DNA from: Hymenobacter sp. YIM 151858-1
Lineage (GTDB): Bacteria > Bacteroidota > Bacteroidia > Cytophagales > Hymenobacteraceae
Direction: 5' to 3'
NCBI RefSeq assembly: GCF_025979705.1
Contig: NZ_CP110136.1
Location: 372,001 to 436,000, forward strand
Length of the DNA: 64,000 nucleotides
Shown: positions 50,652 through 59,892 of the stretch, piece after piece
Numbering within the stretch: the first letter of the stretch is position 1
How the letters are laid out: every line of letters begins with the position of its first letter
The notes under the pieces: generated by a model
Seen by the model: only the letters and a program-made list of their open reading frames with translations
Databases searched by the model: none
Told to the model about the DNA's origin: nothing
Program-made: the position numbers and the translations under genes

Positions 50652-50690
50652 AAAGCCCGCTGCGGATGCTTCCGCAGCGGGCTTTTTTGT
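50652..50690 (+). terminator. Terminator after the deoxyhypusine-synthase-family gene
   Basis: A 15-bp perfect stem (50652-50666 with 50671-50685) with a TGCT loop, followed by TTTTTTGT on the plus strand. Confidence 0.92.
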
Positions 50691-50829
50691 GGTGCAAACG
50701 GTATGATTAGAGCGTGGTGGCGGACGCACTTCGCAGAGGCAGCTTGGGAGGCAAATAAACAGTTGCGGAGTGCTCTTTTGACTTGAACCAGCCGCGTTGG
50801 CCTAACCGCCTCGTTTCAACTTTCTGAAC

Positions 50830-51747
50830 TCACCTGATCGGAGCCGCTTGCCCTGGATGTTGCCCGGAAGCCATCTTCTGCTGAAAGTCCTTAAGCAGGG
50901 AGGGGTCTTGGCGGATGAGCGAAAAAATGATGGCCGCATACACCAGTATAATGCTGATAAACAGGATGATCGTTTGCAGCACCACGGTGCCGATGCCGCG
51001 CACCCATTTATTTTTTAGGGGCATGCGGGCCGGTTCGAGCAACTGGCGGTACACCCACGCGGAGTAAGCCATGTGGGGTAGCATGCCCAGCATAATAAAT
51101 TGCTGCAAAGCCGGGAAATACGGCGTCAGCAGCATCATCGGGAGCATCACCACGGAGGATATGATGGTAGTGGTGCCCGAAATGAACGCCTGAGCCAGCA
51201 GCATTTCGGCAAAATTGAACCGCGTTGGGCGCAACAGCCACATAGCCAGCAGCGCATTGGCAGGCAGGAGCACGACGTAGATCAGGGTAGGGTACTTGGA
51301 GTACAGTTGCAGGTAGCGCTCCATCGTCAGCTGCAACAGCCGCGGCATATCGGCCTGCTGGCTGGCGGTCATGGGGTTCATGCCTACCGCCGAGAGCAGC
51401 AACATGCTCACGGCCGTAACCAGGAGCAGGTAGGATATGGGCCGGAAGTGCTGAGCCCGCCGGCCGGCCATGTACTCGTGCAAGGTGGCGCCGGGCCGCG
51501 TCAGCAGCTGCCGTAAGGTGTAGCCAATGCCCTTGTCGACGTGCCAGATGGAGTGCGGCAAATCGTGGAACAACAGGAAGCGCAGCGTAAAGCGGTGCGT
51601 GTGGTGCGCATCTTGTCCGCAATGGGCGCAATACTGATCGGTAAGCGTGGTGCCGCAGTTGAGGCAGGCCGCGGCGTGGGGCGGCGCTTCGTCGGGGCCG
51701 ACGGCTGCCAGGCTTGGGGCAGGCGCTAAGTTAGCGGTGGTGTTCAT
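50830..51747 (-). CDS. DUF3667 zinc-ribbon membrane protein
   Basis: A 305-residue protein. The N-terminus (about 28-46) is a zinc ribbon with CLNCG and CAHCG, followed by FLLFHDLPHSIWHVDKGIGY and TLRQLLTRPGATLHEYMAGR, the DUF3667 core. Several transmembrane helices follow (PISYLLLVTAVSMLLL, LIYVVLLPANALLAMWLL, IIFSLI). The family is widespread in Bacteroidota; the function is unknown. Start at 51747 (MNTTANL). Confidence 0.85.
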   Translation of the reverse strand: MNTTANLAPAPSLAAVGPDEAPPHAAACLNCGTTLTDQYCAHCGQDAHHTHRFTLRFLLFHDLPHSIWHVDKGIGYTLRQLLTRPGATLHEYMAGRRAQHFRPISYLLLVTAVSMLLLSAVGMNPMTASQQADMPRLLQLTMERYLQLYSKYPTLIYVVLLPANALLAMWLLRPTRFNFAEMLLAQAFISGTTTIISSVVMLPMMLLTPYFPALQQFIMLGMLPHMAYSAWVYRQLLEPARMPLKNKWVRGIGTVVLQTIILFISIILVYAAIIFSLIRQDPSLLKDFQQKMASGQHPGQAAPIR

Positions 51748-51869
51748 GGCAGTTGGTGTGGTGCTTAAGCCTGAATAATAGCAAATTACCCGACACTTGA
51801 AAGCTCGCCCGAACGCCGGCCTAGGTGGTACGTAAGCAAAGCATCGTCACCACCATCCGAAGGAGCTAT

Positions 51870-52628
51870 ATGAAAACATCTATCCGATGCTTGCAGGCCG
51901 TTGCGGCCGCTTTGCCCTTGCTGCTCAGTGCCTGCGGCGACCAAAACACCAAGTCGCCGGTGCAGGCGCCGGGCGCCGAGAAATCGGTGAAAACCAAAGT
52001 GCTGGAGGCCGGCGCCGACGTGCTGCAGGGCAAAGCCCCGCTGCGCCAGCTGGATATGTACCTCGACGGCTTTCACTTTTACAGCGGCCGCATGAACGAG
52101 CAGATGGAGGCGCACCACTTCTGCCAGAAGCTAAACGAAGACGTGACGCAGTGCGTGATTTACGACGGCAACGAAGCCGGCGCCAAAATCATGGGCATCG
52201 AGTACATTATTTCGGGGCGCTTGTTCGAGAGGCTGCCGGCCGAGGAAAAGAAACTGTGGCACAGCCACAGCTACGAGGTGAAATCGGGCACGCTGGTGGC
52301 GCCGGGCATACCCGAAGTAGCCGAGCACGAGCTGATGGAGCAGATTGTGAGCACCTACGGCAAAACCCTGCACACCTGGCATACCGATAAAGACAAGGAA
52401 CTGCCCTACGGCGGCCCGCAGCTGATGATGGGCTTTACCCAGGACGGCCAGGCCGACACCGCCATGATTGCCCGCCGCGACCAGCGCCTAGGTGTGTCGA
52501 GCAAGGAGAACCGCAGGCGGCGCGCCGACATTGTGGCCCCGCCCGTGCTGCCCGGCGCCAACGCCTGGGAGAAAGGCGAGGTGCGCCAGTTCAGCATCAG
52601 CAACCAAGCCGGCAGCCACAGCCACTAA
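51870..52628 (+). CDS. DUF1264 (OBAP-like) lipoprotein
   Basis: A 252-residue protein with a lipoprotein signal (LPLLLSACGDQ, Cys22). The mature part carries the DUF1264 domain, related to plant oil-body-associated proteins: LDMYLDGFHFYSG, EAHHFCQKLNEDVTQCVIYD, LIGYE-like IMGIEYIISGRLFERLP, LWHSHSYEVKSGTLVAPGIP and KTLHTWHTDKDKELPYGGPQ. Conserved His residues suggest a metal or small-molecule site. This is one of the few genes here with a clear Shine-Dalgarno-like AGGAG (6 bases before the ATG), which decides the start at 51870. Confidence 0.85.
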   Translation: MKTSIRCLQAVAAALPLLLSACGDQNTKSPVQAPGAEKSVKTKVLEAGADVLQGKAPLRQLDMYLDGFHFYSGRMNEQMEAHHFCQKLNEDVTQCVIYDGNEAGAKIMGIEYIISGRLFERLPAEEKKLWHSHSYEVKSGTLVAPGIPEVAEHELMEQIVSTYGKTLHTWHTDKDKELPYGGPQLMMGFTQDGQADTAMIARRDQRLGVSSKENRRRRADIVAPPVLPGANAWEKGEVRQFSISNQAGSHSH

Positions 52629-52642
52629 CCGAACGACAAACT

Positions 52643-52690
52643 CCCCTCCTCAGCTGAGGAGGGGACGCGGCGGTTTACCGCCGCTGGGGT
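52643..52690 (+). terminator. Palindromic terminator with a second hairpin
   Basis: A 22-bp perfect palindrome (52643-52664, CCCCTCCTCAG and its complement), then a second stem near 52669-52687 (GCGGCGG with CCGCCGC). The block resembles a dispersed intergenic repeat and lies after the DUF1264 stop. Confidence 0.7.
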
Positions 52691-52841
52691 GGTTGACAAT
52701 CGTTGCTGACGCCCGCGCCATCCGCCTGCCAGGCCTGCCACCCGCCCCACCTGCTTAAACCACCTAGGGCCCCGAAGCACAAGCGCCTGCCCCAGTAGCT
52801 GGAGCAGGCGCGTGGTGTTGAAGCTGACCTAGGGCCGGAAC

Positions 52842-53321
52842 CTAGAAGCGGAACAGCGGGCGGGCCGGGTTCCAGATGCCCCACGGAATCATGAGCAGCA
52901 CCAGCAGCAAGGCGATGCCGAAGTAAATGGCGGCGCGGCGGTGCTTGGTCACGTCGTCGGCGGGCTTTTTGGAAAGCGAGCGGCCGATTTGGGCAAACAC
53001 CACGGCCAAAATCATGGTGGTAATGTGCTCCACGCCCCAGAAGCGGGCGGCGGGGTCTTTCATTACGGCGCCCATGCCACCGGCGGCTTCCATGCCTTTT
53101 ACGCCGAAGGGGCTGAGGGCAAAGTACAGAATCAGGCCGAGCAGCAGCTGCAGGTGCATCGAGCCCACAAACGAGGCGCCCATGCCGTTGTCGGCACCGG
53201 TGTAGGGCTTGCGGCCCAGCCAACCCGAAAGGGCACGGAACAGCGCAATCAGACCAAAAATCAGCACTAGCCAGCGCGACCAGGAGTGCAGCAGCAGTAC
53301 AATGGAGTAGGCGGACGTCAT
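52842..53321 (-). CDS. Four-helix membrane protein of unknown function
   Basis: A 159-residue protein with four hydrophobic helices (SIVLLLHSWSRWLVLIFGLI, MHLQLLLGLILYFALSPFG, GVEHITTMILAVVFAQIGRS, AIYFGIALLLVLLMIPWG). His residues occur near the start of three helices (LHSW, SMHLQ, VEHITT), an arrangement that could bind heme or a metal, as in small cytochrome b-like proteins; this is inference. A TACCTTTA box lies upstream at 53344-53351 (minus). No operon partners. Confidence 0.65.
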   Translation of the reverse strand: MTSAYSIVLLLHSWSRWLVLIFGLIALFRALSGWLGRKPYTGADNGMGASFVGSMHLQLLLGLILYFALSPFGVKGMEAAGGMGAVMKDPAARFWGVEHITTMILAVVFAQIGRSLSKKPADDVTKHRRAAIYFGIALLLVLLMIPWGIWNPARPLFRF

Positions 53322-53436
53322 AGGTAGCAGGTTGGTGAGGCGGTAAAGGTAAGGAGTACTTGGTATTGCGTATTGGGTATAGAGACAAGAGAAAAAGTGC
53401 GTAGTGGCGCAACCCGGGCCCTAGGTCGGCCATACG

Positions 53437-53576
53437 CAGCTAACAGCTAACAGCTAACAGCTAACAGCTAACAGCTAACAGCTAACAGCTAACAGCTAAC
53501 AGCTAACAGCTAACAGCTAACAGCTAACAGCTAACAGCTAACAGCTAACAGCTAACAGCTAACAGCTAACAGCTAA
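53437..53576. repeat. Twenty perfect tandem copies of the heptamer CAGCTAA
   Basis: 140 bases, exactly 20 units with no mismatch, immediately at the end of the 2H phosphoesterase gene. The last unit supplies the CTA that is the TAG stop codon on the minus strand. The unit length is not a multiple of three. Confidence 0.95.
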
Positions 53577-54109
53577 CCTTCCAGCGGATACACTTCCTCG
53601 GGAATAAACTGCTCGCCTTCTTGCCGCAAAATGGCCAGGTTGCTGATGCGCAGCTTCAGGTTGTAGGTTTGCTCGTTGAGGTACTGCAGCACGGGGCCCA
53701 GCAGCTCGGGGGTAGTATCGTGCAGGGCCAGCGAAATGTGCGGCAGCCACAGCTCGGGCGTGCTGAATTTGTCGGTGCGCTGGCAGAGCGGGGCAGTGGC
53801 GGCCAGCAGGCGGGTGTGCAGGCGGTTGAGCTCCTCGGAGCGCAGCACCGGGATGTAGATAACCGGATTGGGCCCCGGAAATAGCCCCAGGCCCGTGGTA
53901 AAAGCTTCGAAGGGCGGGGTGGTGGCGGCTACGTCTTCGAGCACCCGCTTTAAGGACTCGTGCTGGCTTACGCCGGCCAGCAGGTAGGTAATGTGCGGGT
54001 CGGGGGTGTCCTGCACGTCGTCGAGGCCGAACTCATCTTCCAGGCTCTGAATGATGCCGTTGATCAGGGACGCGTTCTGCGGATTGAGCAGGGAAGTAAT
54101 TGCTAGCAT
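53573..54109 (-). CDS. 2'-5' RNA ligase / 2H phosphoesterase family protein
   Basis: A 178-residue protein with the two tandem HxT/S motifs of the 2H superfamily: PHITYLL (His39, Thr41) and PHISLAL (His124, Ser126). Length and layout match the bacterial ThpR-like/2'-5' RNA ligase-like group, which hydrolyses cyclic phosphates in RNA or nucleotides. The stop codon comes from the first unit (minus strand) of the (CAGCTAA)20 repeat. It starts 9 bases after the DinB-like stop and is probably co-transcribed with it. Confidence 0.85.
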   Translation of the reverse strand: MLAITSLLNPQNASLINGIIQSLEDEFGLDDVQDTPDPHITYLLAGVSQHESLKRVLEDVAATTPPFEAFTTGLGLFPGPNPVIYIPVLRSEELNRLHTRLLAATAPLCQRTDKFSTPELWLPHISLALHDTTPELLGPVLQYLNEQTYNLKLRISNLAILRQEGEQFIPEEVYPLEG

Positions 54110-54118
54110 ATGCCGGGC

Positions 54119-54709
54119 TTAAACTGCCGATTGGCCCCGAAGGTTAAGGCCGGGATTGGCTTGCCGGCGCATGGCGGCGTTGAATTGCTCGCTTTGCCCG
54201 CGCGGAATACTGAGGGTTTGCCACGCTTCGCCCCGTATTTGCTTAGCCAATTGCACCAGCTGCCCGGTGTGGTAGGCGTAGTGGGTTGCTTGCCGCTGCA
54301 GCGCACCCAGGGCCGTGTAGGGCTCCTGCCTGATGTACACCGTGCGCAGCCAATCGGCGGGGTGCTGCTCCAGGTGCTCGAGCACGGCCCACAAAACCGG
54401 CCATGCCTGCTGCCACTGCTGTTGTAGCTCGGCCACGGCCGCGGGCGAGGTTGGCTCCTCGAATTCCTGGTCGCGGTGGCGGTCGGGTTTTTCGCCGTCG
54501 GAGGTCCAGAAGTCGGTAAAGCGCGAGCGAAGGTTGCCCACCAGGTGCTGTACCAGCACGGCCGCGCTGTTGGCCTCGGGGCCGGGGCGCCACAGCCATT
54601 GCTCGGGCGTAAGCTGTGCCAGGGCCTTATCGGCAAGTGCCTGGTATTGCTGAAAGCTATGGCGCACGGCTGCCAGCAAGCCGGCCGCCAGCGCATCGGG
54701 GGCTGACAT
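54119..54709 (-). CDS. DinB/DUF1572-like protein
   Basis: A 196-residue four-helix-bundle protein. The conserved metal-binding pattern is visible as LVQHLVGNLRSRFTDF (His about 56) and THYAYHTGQLVQLAKQI (two His about 145-148). Family members include thiol-dependent transferases and stress-related proteins; the reaction here is unknown. The start at 54709 (MSAPDAL) matches the fold; upstream codons are not conserved-looking. First gene of a likely pair with the 2H phosphoesterase. Confidence 0.8.
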   Translation of the reverse strand: MSAPDALAAGLLAAVRHSFQQYQALADKALAQLTPEQWLWRPGPEANSAAVLVQHLVGNLRSRFTDFWTSDGEKPDRHRDQEFEEPTSPAAVAELQQQWQQAWPVLWAVLEHLEQHPADWLRTVYIRQEPYTALGALQRQATHYAYHTGQLVQLAKQIRGEAWQTLSIPRGQSEQFNAAMRRQANPGLNLRGQSAV

Positions 54710-54825
54710 AAGCAGTTGCAATTGGGTAGGAAATGCGGGCGCTAAGGTATACGCCTGGTTGGCATTGCGCCCCAACATCGGCCGCGGCAGCGGGTTTTTC
54801 GTTTACGCACTGCCCGACCGCCCCA

Positions 54826-57024
54826 ATGCCCATGCCCGATACCCCCGCAACCCCGCACGCCGAAGTTGCTGCCCGCGCCCGGCCGCGCCGGCCAAGGCGT
54901 TGGCTTTGGTGGGTAGGCGGCGCGGTACTACTGCTGGTTGGGCTGGTGGCTGTAGGTTTAACCATGCTCGACCCCTGGCTGCGCCGCACGCTGCAGGAGC
55001 AGGTAGCCCGCAAAACCCACGGGCAGTACGAGCTGCGCATTGGGGCCCTGCGCACCAGCTTGCGCCAAGGCTCGCTCACGCTGCGCAACGTGTGGGTGCG
55101 GCCTGCTGGTTGGCCCAAGCACAAGCAGCCGGCCAGCCAGCCCGCCCCGTGGCTGCTGCTTACCGTCGACTATGTGCGCGTGGGTGGTGTGAGCCTGGGT
55201 GCGTTGCTGAAGGGCGAGCTGGTGGCTGTAGATACAGTGTTGATCGAAACCGTGCGGGCGCGCGTGCTCGGTACACCCGCCAAGCCCGGCGGCAACCAGT
55301 CCTTGCACGAGCAGCTGCCTAAGCGCATACCGGGTATCCGCATCGGGCATTTTGCGTTGCGCGATGTGCGCGTGGCTTCGGGCCAGCGGGGGCAAGAGCG
55401 CACCCAACTGCGGCAAGGCAACCTCGTGGCGCAGGATATCCTCATCAGCCGCGGCGGTGCTTCCGACTCAACCCGCCTTGGGTACGCTTCAGCTTTCGAG
55501 ATGAATGCCATTAGGCTCGAGGCGCAGGTGCCCGGCCACCACGTGCGCCTAGGTGCGGCGCGCTTTAGCAGCCGTAGCCGGCAGCTCCAACTCGATTCGT
55601 TGCGCGTGGTGCCTGTGGCCGATAAGCAGGCCAAGCCAGGCAGCACAAAGGCCGATTTGTGGTTGCCCCAGGTGCGGCTAAGCGGCCTGCAGCCCAAATT
55701 GCTGCCGCGCCGCGTGCTGCAGGCCGATTCGCTGCGCGTGGTGGCTATGCGCCTGCACGTGGCCGCGCCGGCAACGCCGCCCCCGCCGCTGCATAAAATG
55801 CTGGCGCCTTACCTGCAGCGCGTGCAGGTGCAGCACGTGCACCTAGGGCAGGGCCAGCTGCGCGTAACGCGCGTTTCCATGCTGCCCGAAGTGCGCGACC
55901 TGAACATTGTGGGCACCAACATCCGCATCGACTCCCTAGCCGCCCAGGATGCCCGACGGGTGCTGTACGCCCGCAACTGGCAAGTACGCACCGGCCCCGC
56001 ACAGCTCCGCCTCGATGGCCCTTATTACCGCATGCGCACCGAGCACCTAGGGCTGAGTACCCGCGGGCAGCAGCTGCGCATTACGGGCCTCTTGGTTCAG
56101 CCCACCATGGGCCCCGAAGCTTTGGCCCGCAGCAAAGGGCACCAGGCCTCGCACGTTACGTTTCGGCTACCGGAGCTGCGCGTAACCGGGCTCGACTTTG
56201 GGGCGCTGGAACGGCGCAAGGCCGTGCTGATGCAGGAAATCGAGCTGTGCAACCCGCGCATGCACATCATCAGCAACTCCAAACACCCCATTAACCCCAA
56301 CCCCTCGGTGGTAACGCCCGAAAACGTGGGCAAGCTGCCGTTTCGGCTCGATGTGCGCACGCTGCGCGTGCGCAACTTCGATATGCGCTTCACCTTCACG
56401 GGCAAGCGGGCCTTGCGGCCGGGGCATTTTACCATTACGCGCCTCAACGGGGTGGGCACCAACATCAGCAACAACCCCAAGCGCATGCGTGCGGGCCACC
56501 CCGCCATGCTGCAGGCCACGGCCTACCTAGGGGGGCGGTGCCGCATGCAGGCCAAAGCCTGGGTGCCCTTGCTCGATGCCAACGGCACGCACCGCTTAGA
56601 GGGCACTTTCGGCCCCACGCCCTTCGCGCTGCTCAACCCCGTAACCGAGCCCACCCGCTTTGCCCGGTTCGAGCGGGGGCAGCTGCACGGGCTGCGGGCC
56701 ACGCTGCTGGTAAACCGCCGCGAGGTAACCGGCGCCATGTGGGCCCGCTACTCCAACCTGAAAGTGGATTTGCTGAGCCGCCGCGGGGGCGGGGCCGATC
56801 GGCAGAAGCTGCTGACCAAAGTGGTATCGAAGGTGAGCAACGTGCTGGTGGTGCGCGACGACAACCCGCGCAGCAAAGGCAGGCCGCTGGAGCCCGGCAA
56901 AATTCGCTCCGACCGCAACCTGCACTACGGCGTGTTTTCGGTGTGGCTGCAGGGCATGAACAGCGGCCTGCTCAACAGCGTAGGCGTGCCCAGCAAAATG
57001 GCCGAAGAAATCAGCGAGCTGTAG
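54826..57024 (+). CDS. Large AsmA/DUF748-like envelope protein
   Basis: A 732-residue protein. Residues 20-50 contain a basic patch and one transmembrane helix (LWWVGGAVLLLVGLVAVGLT), as in AsmA-like and DUF748 proteins. The following region (about 55-720) consists of long repeated beta-strands (ELRIGALRTSLRQGSLTLRN, VTFRLPELRVTGLDFGALER, FRLDVRTLRVRNFDMRFTF), consistent with a periplasmic groove that could carry lipids between membranes. That role is inferred from fold. ATGs at 54826 and 54832 are both possible. Three CCTAGG copies lie inside the gene. It is a single gene with no clear operon. Confidence 0.72.
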   Translation: MPMPDTPATPHAEVAARARPRRPRRWLWWVGGAVLLLVGLVAVGLTMLDPWLRRTLQEQVARKTHGQYELRIGALRTSLRQGSLTLRNVWVRPAGWPKHKQPASQPAPWLLLTVDYVRVGGVSLGALLKGELVAVDTVLIETVRARVLGTPAKPGGNQSLHEQLPKRIPGIRIGHFALRDVRVASGQRGQERTQLRQGNLVAQDILISRGGASDSTRLGYASAFEMNAIRLEAQVPGHHVRLGAARFSSRSRQLQLDSLRVVPVADKQAKPGSTKADLWLPQVRLSGLQPKLLPRRVLQADSLRVVAMRLHVAAPATPPPPLHKMLAPYLQRVQVQHVHLGQGQLRVTRVSMLPEVRDLNIVGTNIRIDSLAAQDARRVLYARNWQVRTGPAQLRLDGPYYRMRTEHLGLSTRGQQLRITGLLVQPTMGPEALARSKGHQASHVTFRLPELRVTGLDFGALERRKAVLMQEIELCNPRMHIISNSKHPINPNPSVVTPENVGKLPFRLDVRTLRVRNFDMRFTFTGKRALRPGHFTITRLNGVGTNISNNPKRMRAGHPAMLQATAYLGGRCRMQAKAWVPLLDANGTHRLEGTFGPTPFALLNPVTEPTRFARFERGQLHGLRATLLVNRREVTGAMWARYSNLKVDLLSRRGGGADRQKLLTKVVSKVSNVLVVRDDNPRSKGRPLEPGKIRSDRNLHYGVFSVWLQGMNSGLLNSVGVPSKMAEEISEL

Positions 57025-57083
57025 CGCCTAGGTGCCCGGCCGTTCTGAGGGGCAGTAGCACCTGGGGCGTAGGTATAAAAAAG

Positions 57084-57113
57084 AACGGCCCGGAACACGC
57101 GTTCCGGGCCGTT
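57084..57113 (-). terminator. Terminator after the T9SS subtilase gene
   Basis: A 13-bp perfect stem (57084-57096 with 57101-57113) with a T-rich tract (CTTTTTTATA) on the minus strand, 23 bases beyond the stop at 57136. Confidence 0.88.
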
Positions 57114-57135
57114 GCAGTATGCGAAGCAATGGTGC

Positions 57136-59892
57136 TTAGCGCGTCAGGATAAGGCGTCCGCTCTGGGTTTTGGCGCCGGTCGAGAGCTTGTAGAGGTAGG
57201 TGCCAGCAGGCAGCTTGGCGCCATCGAAGGTGTGCTGATGGAAGCCAGCGCTTTGTTGGGCATTCACTACGGTTTCAACCTTGCGGCCCATCACATCATA
57301 CACCTCCAGGCGTACGGGGGCGGCCTCGGCCAGCTGGTAGGTGAATACCGTGCGCTGCGCGAAGGGGTTGGGCGCGGCGTACACCGGCGCATCAATGGCC
57401 GGAGCGGTTTCAGTGGCCGTGCGAGCAGCAGTTGCCGAGGCGGTGCTGGCGGCAGCGTCAACCGGGGCAGAGGTCCACTGATCGTGGGTGCGCGTTACGA
57501 TTACGGCAAAGTCGGCCCGCTTTACCTTTTGCTGCGGCTTAAAGGTGGCGTGCAGCGTGGGCTGCAAATCGTAGGGGCCTTGCATTACGCTGTAGTAAGC
57601 GTTGATGATGTTCATATCCAGAGCCACTTGCACGTAGCCTTCGAGGCCGGCCGGAATTTGCGCCGCATCATCAATAGCAATACGTTGGCCGTTTACCTCC
57701 ACCGTTACGGGGCCGGTGGCTTGCTGGGCTTTGTTTTGCAGCCCCAGGCTTTGCACCAGCGAGTAAGCCAGGCTAGCCCGCGTAACAACTGCGTTCGGAG
57801 CAAACACACCGGGCGAAACCGGCTGCATCACGCCGTTTTGCACGTGGTACCGGTCGCGGAGCGCCGCGCCGCGGGCCGTTACCGACTCGGCCAGCAGCGC
57901 CTGCACGCCCGTTACGTCGCCGAAGGAGTTGGCGCCGCTCACCGGCAGGTACTGGCGCACGGCCTGGCCCATCAGCAGATAGTCGGCCAGCTGAATGCGG
58001 CTCAGGTCTTGGTCGGGCTTAAAGCCGTTGCTGAGGCCATCCATCAGGCGTTTGCTGACGGCCAACTGAATCGAGGTTTCGGCCGGGTGGCCAGCGGCGT
58101 CGCCTAGGCCCGTGGCACCTAGGGCTTTGTTCAGGGCGATGGTACCCGAAACGGTTTCGGGCAGCGCGGCGCCTTGCAGGCCATCGAGGCGCACCGTCCA
58201 GGTGCCGGCTTCGGGGCTGGCTACGGCCACCGCGCGGCCGGGGCTGGTGGCAAACAGCACCGAAATGCCCGAGGCGTAGCGCTTACCGCTCGGCGAAAGC
58301 AGCACCAGGTTTACGGGGTTGCCGGTTTCGCCCAGCAGGCCGGTTACTTTGCAGCTAACCTCCAGCGACGACGTGCCGGCCGGTACCGCAAACGTTTGGC
58401 TGTTGGTGGCGGTGGTAGCCGGGTTGAAGTTGATGGTAAAGGGCGCGCTCGAAACGGCCGAGTTCACGCTGCTGTTGAAGGCGCGCTTGGCATTTACCGT
58501 GGGGCCGTAGCCAGCAGCCCGGAAGGCGCGGTCGACGGCGGCGTAGGCGTTGGCCATGCCGTGGCCAATTTCCCACGACTCGCGGTTGGGCAGGTTGGTA
58601 GCGGTTTGCTCCAGAATGCTTTTAACCTCGGCCGGCGTCAGGTTGGGGTTGGCGTCCAGCATCAGGGCCACGATACCGGCCACGTGCGGCGCCGCCATGG
58701 AGGTGCCCGTAAGGTGCGTGTAGAAGGGCACGTGGGCCGGCTCCAGGTTTTCAACGTCCTGCTGGGTGCTCAGCACCCCAACCGGCGACACGGCGCGCGT
58801 CGAGACGATATCGGTGCCGGGGGCCGTTACGGTCGGCTCATCGCGCCACGGCAGGGTTTGGCCGTCAATGGTTACCGTGCCGCTTACGCCCTTACGGCCG
58901 CGCGACGACGAGGGCGCCAGCACGCCCGCTTTATCGGAGTTGGCCACCGTAATTACCCACGGCGCCTTTTTGTAGTTGCCGGTAATGGTGCCCGAGCCCG
59001 CGCCCGAGTTGCCGGCCGAAAACACCACCACAATGTTGCGGTCGACGCAGCGCTTGGTGGCAATGGTGATGGGGTCGGCAGGGTTCGGCTCGGTGGCAAT
59101 GTCGGAGGTAGTGCCGAAGGAGTTGGTGATAACCCGGATGTTGTACTGGAACTGGTTTACCAGCGCGTAATCGAAGGCGCCCACCACATCCAGAATAAAC
59201 AAGCCCGCGCCGGTGCCGTAGCCGATGAGGTCGGCGCCGGGGGCCACGCCGGCGTGCTTGCCGTTGGAGGCCGCGCCCGTGGCGCCTACAATGCCGGCTA
59301 CGTGCGTGCCGTGGCCACCGGTTTGGTCGGTGTTCGGGATGTTCTCCAGGTACGTAATCGGCAGCAGCGCATTCTGAGCCTTCAGGTTGGTGGTGCCCAG
59401 TACGTTCTGCTTCAGATTTTTACCTAGGGTGTGGTCGGGGTGCGTGCCGTCGATGCCCGAGTCGTTTACTACCACCCCAATGCCCTTGCCCGACACCGGC
59501 AACCCGCCGTTGCGCTGGGTAAACAAGGGCTCGAGGCGGGCGCGCTGGGCACCCGTAAGGGCGGTGGCGCCGTCGTTGTCGCGCACCAGCGAGCGGTTCA
59601 GGTAAATCGACACCACGTTGGGGTCTTGGGCGAGGCGGTCAATCTGGGCGCTGGTGGCCAGCACGCCCGCTACCGGCAGGGCGCGCATAGTTACGCCCTG
59701 CACAATGCCCAGCTGCTGCAGTGCCAGCTTGTTGGCCAGGGTAGGGGCCGAGTTGCCCTTAAACGTTACCACCACCTGATGCAGATCGAGCGGGTTGGTG
59801 AGCAGGGGTTGCAGGTGCGAGTCGAGGTAAGCTTGTGCGAAAGTCCCGGTGCTGCCCATCCAGAGCAACACACCGAGTAAAGTTCTTTTCAT
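57136..59892 (-). CDS. S8 subtilase with SLH-like domains and T9SS sorting signal
   Basis: A 918-residue secreted serine peptidase. Signal peptide TLLGVLLWMGSTGTFAQA; inhibitor-like propeptide to about 105; catalytic domain with Asp144 (VVNDSGIDGTH), His194 (GGHGTHVAG), oxyanion Asn295 (SAGNSG) and Ser398 (GTSMAAPHVAG). A P/Homo B-like beta domain (about 485-600) follows, then three S-layer-homology-like repeats (about 640-840: ISRIQLADYLLM-like helices, FGDVTGVQALLA, RASLAYSLVQSLGL). The C-terminus (about 845-918, RLEVYDVMGRKV, LPAGTYLYKL) is a type A T9SS sorting domain. Probably displayed on the cell surface. Confidence 0.9.
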   Translation of the reverse strand: MKRTLLGVLLWMGSTGTFAQAYLDSHLQPLLTNPLDLHQVVVTFKGNSAPTLANKLALQQLGIVQGVTMRALPVAGVLATSAQIDRLAQDPNVVSIYLNRSLVRDNDGATALTGAQRARLEPLFTQRNGGLPVSGKGIGVVVNDSGIDGTHPDHTLGKNLKQNVLGTTNLKAQNALLPITYLENIPNTDQTGGHGTHVAGIVGATGAASNGKHAGVAPGADLIGYGTGAGLFILDVVGAFDYALVNQFQYNIRVITNSFGTTSDIATEPNPADPITIATKRCVDRNIVVVFSAGNSGAGSGTITGNYKKAPWVITVANSDKAGVLAPSSSRGRKGVSGTVTIDGQTLPWRDEPTVTAPGTDIVSTRAVSPVGVLSTQQDVENLEPAHVPFYTHLTGTSMAAPHVAGIVALMLDANPNLTPAEVKSILEQTATNLPNRESWEIGHGMANAYAAVDRAFRAAGYGPTVNAKRAFNSSVNSAVSSAPFTINFNPATTATNSQTFAVPAGTSSLEVSCKVTGLLGETGNPVNLVLLSPSGKRYASGISVLFATSPGRAVAVASPEAGTWTVRLDGLQGAALPETVSGTIALNKALGATGLGDAAGHPAETSIQLAVSKRLMDGLSNGFKPDQDLSRIQLADYLLMGQAVRQYLPVSGANSFGDVTGVQALLAESVTARGAALRDRYHVQNGVMQPVSPGVFAPNAVVTRASLAYSLVQSLGLQNKAQQATGPVTVEVNGQRIAIDDAAQIPAGLEGYVQVALDMNIINAYYSVMQGPYDLQPTLHATFKPQQKVKRADFAVIVTRTHDQWTSAPVDAAASTASATAARTATETAPAIDAPVYAAPNPFAQRTVFTYQLAEAAPVRLEVYDVMGRKVETVVNAQQSAGFHQHTFDGAKLPAGTYLYKLSTGAKTQSGRLILTR

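Noticed and set aside
53437-53576. Possible CRISPR array
   Set aside because: The repeat has 7-bp units with no spacers; it is a simple tandem repeat.
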